From: Bacteroidetes bacterium 2013_40CM_41_45
GTDB taxonomy: Bacteria > Bacteroidota > Bacteroidia > AKYH767-A > 2013-40CM-41-45
Length of the DNA: 64,000 nt
Assembly (NCBI GenBank): GCA_002215675.1
Contig: NGFH01000002.1
Location: 595,887-659,886, forward strand
Reading direction: 5' to 3'
In this document: positions 1-7,600 of the stretch, in pieces
Layout: the number at the start of each line of letters is the position of its first letter
How positions within the stretch are numbered: the stretch's first letter is position 1
Notes under the pieces: model-generated
What the model was told of the DNA's origin: nothing
Databases searched by the model: none
Seen by the model: only the letters and a program-made list of their open reading frames with translations
Program-made: the position numbers and the translations under genes

Positions 1-1
1 C

Positions 2-679
2 CTTATTGAAAAAGGAATTAATAAAGAGCGGCTCGAATACAAGGGATATGGAGAAACCGTTCCGCGCGTGCTTGCTTCAGATATCGGACACTTTAAAGGA
101 GGAGACGTTATCACTGATGCATTCATTTCAAAGTTGAAAGGTAAAGCCCTCCAAGAGGAAGCGCACCAGCTAAACCGCAGAACGGAATTTAAAGTGCTGC
201 GCAATGATTATGTAAAGCCGGGAACTGAAAATACTCCACCCAAGCAGCCGGAGCGTGTGGCTACGGAAGAAAATAATGTTCCCACCAAGGTTGAGCTTGA
301 GGATAAATCTGATACTACAGCAAAGGTGGAACAAGCTCCTGCGCCTGAACAGCCTAAAGAGCCGGGTAAGATTCACGTTGTTGAAAAAGGAGACACGTAT
401 CAAAAAGTTGCAAAACGCTATGGCATTACCCAGCAGGATATAAAGAAGCTCAATAACCTGAAAGCCGAACCTATCTATGAAGGCATGGAATTAAAAGTGG
501 AAAAGGACGGGAACTACACAGAGTACGACATGAAGTTTTATGAATTGCAAAAAGACGATAAGTCATGGTCTGCCGTTGCCAAGAAACTCAAAATGAAAGG
601 GGGGGATTTGAAAAAACTTAATCCGAAAATTGATGACAATACATTCCGCGAGGGAATGAGAATAAGAAAAGAGAAGTAG
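2..679 (+). CDS. OmpA-family protein with C-terminal LysM domains (5' truncated by window)
   Basis: The frame is open from base 2 to the stop at 677-679, so the gene begins before the window. The first residues (LIEKGINKERLEYKGYGET) match the end of an OmpA/MotB peptidoglycan-binding domain, which finishes at the typical ELNRRTEF-like motif (here QLNRRTEFKV). A charged Pro/Glu/Lys linker follows. Then comes a LysM module starting at KIHVVEKGDTYQKVA and a second, weaker LysM-like stretch at the C-terminus. Such proteins anchor the outer membrane to peptidoglycan in the periplasm. A GTG at base 68 lies inside the OmpA domain and is not the real start. A terminator follows at once. Function of the missing N-terminus is unknown. 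Confidence 0.85.
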   Translation, partial: LIEKGINKERLEYKGYGETVPRVLASDIGHFKGGDVITDAFISKLKGKALQEEAHQLNRRTEFKVLRNDYVKPGTENTPPKQPERVATEENNVPTKVELEDKSDTTAKVEQAPAPEQPKEPGKIHVVEKGDTYQKVAKRYGITQQDIKKLNNLKAEPIYEGMELKVEKDGNYTEYDMKFYELQKDDKSWSAVAKKLKMKGGDLKKLNPKIDDNTFREGMRIRKEK

Positions 680-697
680 ATGCAGAAAAAGATTTCA

Positions 698-734
698 AAG
701 CGTTCCGGTTGTGCAGCATCCGGGGCGCTTTTTT
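698..734 (+). terminator. Rho-independent terminator after the OmpA/LysM gene
   Basis: An 11-bp stem (698-708 with 720-730, two G-U pairs) surrounds an 11-base loop and runs into T729-T734. It lies 18 bases after the stop codon. An upstream GTG at 709 that could extend purM falls in the loop, which argues for the ATG at 745 as the purM start. Confidence 0.8.
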
Positions 735-744
735 ATTTTCACAA

Positions 745-1944
745 ATGAAGGACACAACAAAGTATGGACTAAGGGGAGTTTCTTCTGCTAAAGAAGAGGT
801 GCATCATGCTATCCGCAATTCCGGCAAAGGAATTTTTCCAAAAGCCTTCTGTAAGGTGCTGCCTGATATTTCGGGAGGTGACGATGCCTTCTGTAACATC
901 ATGCACAGCGATGGTGCGGGAACAAAATCATCGCTTGCGTATGCATACTGGAAAGAAACCGGTGACGTTTCGATTTGGAAAAACATTGCTATAGATGCCG
1001 TGGTGATGAATACCGATGACCTGCTGTGTGTTGGCGCTGATAACGATATTGTCCTTTCATCTACCATAGGCAGAAATAAAAACGTAATTCCGGGAGAAGT
1101 TATTGAAGCTATCATCAAAGGAACGGAAGAATTTCTCGAAATGCTTCGCTCGTATAATGTAAACATTCAGCTTGCAGGAGGAGAAACGGCAGACGTAGGC
1201 GATTTGGTGAGAACTGTTATTGTTGACTCGACGGTTTTCTGCCGCATGAAACGCAGCGATGTCATCACCAATGAAAAAATCCGTGCCGGTGATATAATTG
1301 TTGGCTTGTCATCTTCTGGAAAAACAAATTATGAAAAGGAATACAACAGCGGCATTGGCAGCAACGGGCTCACCTCTGCCAGGCATGATATGTTTAATAA
1401 AACAGTCGCAGAAAAATATCCTGAAACGTTTGATAATAAGATGGATGCCTCGCTTTCATATAGCGGAAAACACAGTTTGAGAGACAGAGTGGACATTGAA
1501 TATTTACAGAATGGAAAAAAGGTTTCTGAAAAAATTGAAGCCGCAAAGCTCGTCTTGTCGCCAACCAGGACGTACATACCGGTAATGAAGAAAATATTTT
1601 CTGAAATGAAAGATGATATTCATGGAATGATTCACTGCACCGGAGGAGGGCAAACCAAAGCGCTGAAGTTCGTGGAAGGAATTCATATTATAAAAGACAA
1701 CATGTTTGAAACTCAGCCGCTGTTTCGTCTTATACAGGAATCATCCAAAACATCCTGGGAAGAAATGTACCGCGTCTTCAACATGGGTCACCGTATGGAA
1801 ATTTATCTTGACAAAAAGAACGCAAAAAAAATAATTGATATTTCTCATGAGTTCGAACTTGAAGCAAAGATTGTCGGTCGCTGCGAAGCTGCAGAAAAAA
1901 CCTCCATGACCATTTCAACAAATCAAGGAATATTTGAATACTAA
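745..1944 (+). CDS. purM: Phosphoribosylformylglycinamidine cyclo-ligase (AIR synthase)
   Basis: PurM makes aminoimidazole ribonucleotide (AIR) from FGAM with ATP, the fifth step of purine synthesis in the cytoplasm. The protein (399 aa from ATG 745) has the PurM ATP/substrate motifs HSDGAGTKSSLAYAYWKETG, MNTDDLLCVGA and LAGGETADVGDLV, and the C-terminal glycine-rich HCTGGGQTKALKF. It is about 50 residues longer than the E. coli enzyme, as usual for the Bacteroidota form. A GTG at 709 would add 12 residues but sits in the preceding terminator loop. prfA follows after 13 bases, so the two are probably co-transcribed. Confidence 0.93.
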   Translation: MKDTTKYGLRGVSSAKEEVHHAIRNSGKGIFPKAFCKVLPDISGGDDAFCNIMHSDGAGTKSSLAYAYWKETGDVSIWKNIAIDAVVMNTDDLLCVGADNDIVLSSTIGRNKNVIPGEVIEAIIKGTEEFLEMLRSYNVNIQLAGGETADVGDLVRTVIVDSTVFCRMKRSDVITNEKIRAGDIIVGLSSSGKTNYEKEYNSGIGSNGLTSARHDMFNKTVAEKYPETFDNKMDASLSYSGKHSLRDRVDIEYLQNGKKVSEKIEAAKLVLSPTRTYIPVMKKIFSEMKDDIHGMIHCTGGGQTKALKFVEGIHIIKDNMFETQPLFRLIQESSKTSWEEMYRVFNMGHRMEIYLDKKNAKKIIDISHEFELEAKIVGRCEAAEKTSMTISTNQGIFEY

Positions 1945-1957
1945 TTATTAGAGTTTA

Positions 1958-3034
1958 ATGTTAGTCGAAAAATTACAAGCCATAAAACAACGCTGGCAGG
2001 ACGTGGAGAAAGAATTATCTTCTCCTGATATAATGTCAGATATGAAACGCTTTGCACAGTTAAGCAAGGAGTATAAAAATCTATCTGCCATTACTGAAAA
2101 ATACGAAGAGTATAAAAATGTGCTGAGCAATTACGAGCATTCCAAGGAAGTATTGCAAAAAGAAAAGGATGAAGAATTCCGCCAGTTGGCAAAGTCAGAA
2201 ATGGAAATGCTGGAAGTGAAAAAAGAAAATCTTGAAGAAGAGATCCGCACCATGCTGATACCAGCAGACCCTGCCGATGAAAAAAATTGTATAGTGGAAA
2301 TACGTGCGGGCACCGGGGGAGACGAAGCCAGCATTTTTGCAGGCGACTTGTATCGCATGTATGTGCGCTACTGCGAAAACCGCGGATGGAAAACCGAGCT
2401 GGCAGATTACATGGAAGGCACTGCAGGGGGCTTCAAAGAAATTGTTTTTAATGTAACCGGCGAAGGTGCTTACGGGCAATTGAAATATGAATCGGGTGTG
2501 CACCGCGTGCAGCGCGTGCCACAAACCGAAACACAGGGGCGTGTACATACTTCTGCTGCATCTGTGGTGGTGCTTCCTGAGGCGGAGGATGTGGATGTGG
2601 AACTCAACCCGGCCGACATAGAATTGCAGACATCGCGCTCAGGCGGAGCGGGGGGGCAGAATGTAAATAAAGTAGAGACCAAGGTAATGCTCACACACAA
2701 GCCTACAGGCATTGTAGTAATTTGCCAGGTGGAACGCACGCAGCACGGCAACCGGGCGCTGGCCATGAAAATGCTTCGCACCAAGCTCTACGAGTTGGAA
2801 ATAAAAAAGCAGCACGATGCCGTTTCGAAAAAACGAAAGACTATGATTTCAACAGGTGACCGCTCTGCAAAAATCCGTACCTACAATTATCCACAGAGCC
2901 GCGTTACCGACCATCGTATTGGCATGACCGTTTATTCTCTGGCTGCTTTTTTAAACGGAGATATACAAGATATGATCGATGCCCTTCAGCTTGCCGAAAA
3001 CGCAGAACGGCTTAAAGAAGGAATCGCAATTTAA
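1958..3034 (+). CDS. prfA: Peptide chain release factor 1
   Basis: RF1 reads UAA and UAG stop codons in the ribosomal A site and triggers peptide release. The 358-residue protein has the universal GGQ motif at residues 232-234 ([16 protein letters not shown]) and the RF1 stop-codon reading tripeptide PxT as PQT in [10 protein letters not shown], which separates it from RF2 (SPF). Length and architecture (N-terminal coiled domain, then codon-recognition and peptidyl-hydrolase domains) are standard. It lies 13 bases after purM. The convergent HIT gene ends 9 bases downstream with no clear terminator between. Confidence 0.96.
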   Translation: MLVEKLQAIKQRWQDVEKELSSPDIMSDMKRFAQLSKEYKNLSAITEKYEEYKNVLSNYEHSKEVLQKEKDEEFRQLAKSEMEMLEVKKENLEEEIRTMLIPADPADEKNCIVEIRAGTGGDEASIFAGDLYRMYVRYCENRGWKTELADYMEGTAGGFKEIVFNVTGEGAYGQLKYESGVHRVQRVPQTETQGRVHTSAASVVVLPEAEDVDVELNPADIELQTSRSGGAGGQNVNKVETKVMLTHKPTGIVVICQVERTQHGNRALAMKMLRTKLYELEIKKQHDAVSKKRKTMISTGDRSAKIRTYNYPQSRVTDHRIGMTVYSLAAFLNGDIQDMIDALQLAENAERLKEGIAI

Positions 3035-3042
3035 ATTACAAA

Positions 3043-3438
3043 TCAGGAAAGCTGCTTTTTTATTTTCTCTGCTGTTTCCTCAAACTCCTCTTTGCTCAAT
3101 TGCAGCTTGGGCATGGCAAAGTTCATATCGCTCACCTTATTAATAGGAATAAGGTGGATATGTACATGTGGAACTTCGAGCCCGATAACCGCAATCCCAA
3201 TTCGCTTGCATGGTACTGCCTTTTCAATGGCGTGCGAAATTTTTTTTGCAAAATTCCATAAGCCGGCATGCATGGCATCATCCATATCAAAAATGTAATC
3301 AATTTCTTTTTTAGGAATTACAAGAGTGTGCCCTTTTGCAAGAGGGTTAATATCGAGAAAAGCAAAATAATTTTCGTCCTCATCAATTTTGTAGGAAGGA
3401 ATTTCTCCGTTGACGATTTTGGTAAAGATGGAAGGCAT
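3043..3438 (-). CDS. HIT family nucleotide-binding hydrolase
   Basis: The 131-residue protein carries the histidine triad HVHIHLIP, in which the middle histidine forms the nucleotidyl intermediate, and the N-terminal IFxKIVxGEIPSYK and KGHTLVIPK motifs of the Hint/PKCI branch. Family members hydrolyse adenosine phosphoramidates or dinucleotides; the actual substrate cannot be read from sequence. It is downstream of rmlB on the same strand with a 32-base gap that is filled by a period-7 repeat, so the two genes may be co-transcribed. It converges with prfA. Confidence 0.92.
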   Translation of the reverse strand: MPSIFTKIVNGEIPSYKIDEDENYFAFLDINPLAKGHTLVIPKKEIDYIFDMDDAMHAGLWNFAKKISHAIEKAVPCKRIGIAVIGLEVPHVHIHLIPINKVSDMNFAMPKLQLSKEEFEETAEKIKKQLS

Positions 3439-3440
3439 AG

Positions 3441-3463
3441 TGATTTCGGATTTCGAATTTCAA
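3441..3463. repeat. Period-7 repeat array between rmlB and the HIT gene
   Basis: Three heptamers in a row, TGATTTC GGATTTC GAATTTC, then AATCC. On the reverse strand the consensus is NNGAAAT. It fills most of the 32-base gap. Same period as the arrays listed elsewhere in this window but another word family. Confidence 0.7.
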
Positions 3464-3470
3464 TCCTCAG

Positions 3471-4544
3471 TTACCTGTTCACATATTGCTCCTGGTAATA
3501 TTTCTGATACTCTCCGGAAGTTACATGATTTAACCATTCAGAATTATTCATGTACCAATCGATAGTAAGTTCGATACCATCTTCAAAACGATGCGCAGGC
3601 TTCCAGCCCAGTTCACGCTGGATTTTTCCTGAGTCAATAGCATAGCGCAAATCGTGCCCTGCGCGGTCTTTAACAAACGTGATAAGTTTTTCAGAACTCC
3701 CCGCAGCCCGCTTAAGTTTTTCATCCATGATGGAACAAATTTTCCTGACCAGGTCAATATTTTTCCACTCATTACTTCCGCCAATGTTGTAGGTTTCCCC
3801 CTCTTTTCCTTTATGGAAAACAGTATCCATCGCCTCAACATGGTCCTGCACAAAAAGCCAGTCGCGCACGTTTTCTCCCTTGCCGTACACAGGCAGCGGC
3901 TTTTGATGAACGATATTATGAATGATAAGCGGCATTAATTTTTCGGGGAACTGAAACGGCCCGTAGTTGTTAGAACAGTTGGTGATAACAACGGGTAGTT
4001 TGTAAGTATGATGATATGCCATTACCAAATGGTCGGAGCCTGCCTTGGAAGCAGAGTAGGGACTACGCGGGTCATACGAAGTCTCTTCCGTGAAATATCC
4101 CGTTGCGCCAAGAGAACCGTATACTTCATCGGTAGAAATGTGGTAGAAAAGGTTTGTGGTTTGTGGTTTGTGGTTTGAAGTTTGCCAGAATTTTTTCGCA
4201 GCGTTAAGAAGTGTAAATGTTCCGATAATATTGGTCTGAATAAAATCCATCGGGCTTACAATGGAACGGTCCACATGAGATTCGGCAGCGAGATGAATCA
4301 CCGAATCAATGCTGTGTTCAGAAAAAATACTTTCAACAAGTTCGCTGTCTGTAATATCCCCCCGAATGAATACATAGTTTTCCGAATTCTCTATGTCTTT
4401 CAGGTTCTCCAGGTTTCCGGCGTAGGTGAGCTTATCCAGATTTATAATTTTATAAGCAGAATATTTTTTTACAAAATGCCTTACCGCATGTGAGCCGATA
4501 AAACCCGCACCGCCTGTAACAAGTATATTTTTTTTGAAATCCAT
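3471..4544 (-). CDS. rmlB: dTDP-glucose 4,6-dehydratase
   Basis: RmlB converts dTDP-glucose to dTDP-4-keto-6-deoxyglucose, the entry to dTDP-rhamnose and other deoxysugars of surface polysaccharides. The 357-residue SDR protein has the NAD-binding TGGAGFIGSH near its start, catalytic STDEVYG (Thr-Asp-Glu), YSASKAGSDH (YxxxK) and the family signature CSNNYGPFQFPEKLMPL. I start it at ATG 4544 (MDFKKNILVTGG); a TTG six codons upstream is also open. Just before the catalytic STDEVYG strand there is an extra Asn/Pro/Thr-rich stretch (TSNHKPQTTNLFY) encoded by a heptanucleotide array at 4151-4185. No other rml genes are in the window. Confidence 0.94.
   Translation of the reverse strand: MDFKKNILVTGGAGFIGSHAVRHFVKKYSAYKIINLDKLTYAGNLENLKDIENSENYVFIRGDITDSELVESIFSEHSIDSVIHLAAESHVDRSIVSPMDFIQTNIIGTFTLLNAAKKFWQTSNHKPQTTNLFYHISTDEVYGSLGATGYFTEETSYDPRSPYSASKAGSDHLVMAYHHTYKLPVVITNCSNNYGPFQFPEKLMPLIIHNIVHQKPLPVYGKGENVRDWLFVQDHVEAMDTVFHKGKEGETYNIGGSNEWKNIDLVRKICSIMDEKLKRAAGSSEKLITFVKDRAGHDLRYAIDSGKIQRELGWKPAHRFEDGIELTIDWYMNNSEWLNHVTSGEYQKYYQEQYVNR
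4151..4185. repeat. Period-7 repeat array inside rmlB
   Basis: Five heptamers on the plus strand: GGTTTGT three times, GGTTTGA, then AGTTTGC. On the coding (minus) strand the consensus is NNAAACC. It encodes the SNHKPQTTN segment of RmlB, apparently an insertion in a surface loop just ahead of the catalytic strand. The same word family is found at 46023-46057, 10432-10459 and 59851-59878. Confidence 0.85.
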
Positions 4545-4572
4545 AAGAAATCTTCTCAGCAAAAATAGAAAT

Positions 4573-4605
4573 AAAAAAAGCCCACCGCTTTAAACGATGG
4601 GCTTT
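4573..4605 (-). terminator. Rho-independent terminator of the 1843-residue T9SS protein gene
   Basis: Read on the minus strand, AAAGCCCATCG (4605-4595) pairs with CGGTGGGCTTT (4587-4577) with one G-U pair and a 7-base loop, followed by a run of seven T. It lies about 25 bases after the stop codon of the gene at 4628-10159 and upstream of rmlB, separating the two transcription units. Confidence 0.85.
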
Positions 4606-4627
4606 AGGAAAATATTCTGGCTGAATT

Positions 4628-7600
4628 TTATTTATTCAGCACCAGTCGCGAGGTAAATACTCGCTCCCTGTATTTCACCTGTACGGTATAAATGCCATCG
4701 GGTTGGTCTTCAAGATTGATTTCATAGGGGACTGATGAGGTAGTAAATGCTCCTGAATTGAACACTGTCTGACCGATGTAATCAACAATAGTAACATTGG
4801 CCTGTGTGCCCGGGTCGAGGAATAAAATATTAAACGCACCGGAAGTAGGATTCGGATATACCAGCAAGTTTGCACCGGCAACCGGCACTTTGGCAATGCC
4901 GATAGTTGATGATACAAGTACGGTGTCGGTAGAATAGCATCCGTTGGCATCTACAACATACAGCACATAGAAGGTATTCACCTGCGGGTTTGCAAACGGA
5001 GTAGGAGAACCACAGTTAAGCAAATCCAGGCAGGGTGACCAGATATACGTATACGGAGGAGTGCCGCCTGTTGCAGAACCTACGAGCGTAGTGTTGCCAT
5101 TTACATCAGGCCCTGCATTGGCTACCGGAGCGCTATTGACTATAATATTTCTTAATGCTGAATTGATGCAGCCATTGCCATCGGTATATGTATACGTGAT
5201 TCCATAAATGCCCGCGCCTACTGACGAAGGGTTAAATACTCCGGCGCTTACTCCCGGCCCTGAATACGAACCGCCAGCCGGCAGGCCTGTTGTAAGGTTC
5301 ACGATAGTTGCGTTGGAGCATACCGTTTGGAATGTGGGCAGAGTAACTAGGGGCAAATCATTAACGGTAATGGTTGTTGAATCGCTTCCGGCACACCCTA
5401 AATTATCTGTATAGGTATAAACGATAGTGTGTGTTCCTACACCTGCGACAACAGGATAGAAAATATTGTTAGATACTCCCGGCCCTGAATAAATGCCACC
5501 TGCCGGGGTTCCTCCTGACAATGCGAATGGTGAACCATCGATACAAATGTTGGTAAGCGGTGAAAGATTTACAACCGGTGGAGGATTAACATTTACCGTT
5601 ACCGTTGCTGTTGATGCGCAATTATAATACGGGTCATATACATTGATGGTATATGTTGTGGTAGCAGCAGGAGTAGCAACCGGGTTTACAATCGTATCAT
5701 TATCCAGCGAAACAGAAGGTGTCCAGGTAAAGATGTAAGGTACAGCAGGAGCGAATTTCCACGCTTCAGGGGTTGTTACCAGCCAAGTGCCGGTATTCCT
5801 GTTAGGAGGTATGAATGCAACAGTTCCGTTTGCATTTTCTATTCCAAGCGCCCTCTCATTAAAAACTGTAGTATTTATCTGGGTAATGTGCACTTCAATT
5901 GAGTTATCCGCTTCATTCAAAATAACCTGCGAAGTATAATTTCCATCTCCTGTTATATTGTTAACGTAAAAAAGAACATTCGTAAAACAAACCACAAATT
6001 TCTGGTTGGGAGAAGTTCCTATAATTCCATACGTTATGGTTCCCCCGACGCTTTGGTCAAGGTCGGTCCACGGGAAAGCAATTATATTGTCAGGGTCGAA
6101 GCCGAAAGAATATGGTAGAGGATTAAACGGACCATAGGTTGCGTTAGGGTCAGGTGTAAATTGCAGATGCCCGTTTGATGAAATGCTTACAGAGGAATAT
6201 ACATTACCAAAAAATGTAAAGTTAAATCCGAGAGGCAGGGGTGCACTTAATCCTTCATCTCCTGCCGGGTAGAAGCCAGTGGTCGGGAATAATACTGCAT
6301 TAGTAGGCGGGCAAGCTAATGGAGCATAAGGAATAGAGGCAACAATGTATGAGTCGGGAGGAACAACCACATTGGCCATCAGTTGTGAACTGGAACCAAG
6401 ACAAACGCTTGCAGGGGTTGCTGTTGTTGAAGTAATTACCGGGGAAGGATTAACGATAAGGGTGAAAGAAGTTGAAGTTTGACAACCGGCCCCGTCAATG
6501 GCATTAACAGTGTAGAGCGTTGTAAATGGCGGGCTGGCAGTTACGGTGTCCTCTGTAGGATTGCTTATGCCAATCGTTGGCGTCCAGGCGTATGTATATC
6601 CCGGATCTATGCTGGCAATCGTAATTGTAATGGGTTGTCCGGCACACATTGGGTTGCTGGTAGGTGTTGCAATAATGGTATCAGCCGGTGTAACTGTAAC
6701 AATTACAGAGATTCGGGGACCCGGGCAATTGCCATCAAATTCCTCAACATAAAATGTATCAGTAAAAGAAATTATAGGTGAGGTTACAGGCGAACCCGTT
6801 GCAAAAGGAGTTCCACCTGTGGGCACATCAAACCATTGCAATGTTCCGGGCCCTGCTGCAGTTGCCGTCAATTGAACAGTACCTGTTCCGCAGCGGGTAA
6901 GATTTGACGCAGTTGGCGCAAGTGGAACATTAACTACAGTAACTGTGACTGACGAAGTGCTTGTACATCCCGAAGTTACATCGGTAACGGTTACCGTATA
7001 GGTATAGTTGCCTATTGCGAGAGGTGTAAGAATAGGATTATAAACAGTATCGGTGCTTAACCATGTATTCGGAGTCCATATAAACGTGTAAGGAACAATA
7101 GGCGTAAATATCCATGCATCGTTTGCGATAGGTTGTCCGGGCCATGGATCAGTAGAATTTCTTCCCGGCACTGCTGTACCCGCCGTTCCGGTTGCATTTT
7201 CAATTCCCTGCGTTTCCCCTGCAAAAAGATCACCATCGGTACTGAAAGAGGTAATATGCACCTCGACAGTATTGTACGTTTCATTCAGAATAATTTGCCC
7301 GGTAAGAGGATTATTACCGTTAAAGAAATGCCCGATATTAGTATAATCAACTACCAACCTGCGGTAAGGCGCACTTCCTGTGGTGAAGTAACCAATGGTT
7401 CCTCCGCCGGGAGGATAAAAATCTTCCCATGCCAGAGCAACAAGATCGTTCGGACTAAACGGATTCGGAAGGAATTGCCCGGTGCAGCATCCGCTGCCTG
7501 CAAAGGGGTCAAAAGAAATGAATCCGTTTGATGAAATATAAAATTGTGTTTTGTCGATGCCGTAAAAATTAAATGTGAATCCTATGGGAAGCGCCGAGGT

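Noticed and set aside
2-67. GTG at base 68 as start of a small LysM protein
   Set aside because: The frame stays open upstream and encodes the conserved end of an OmpA domain, so the gene is cut by the window edge.
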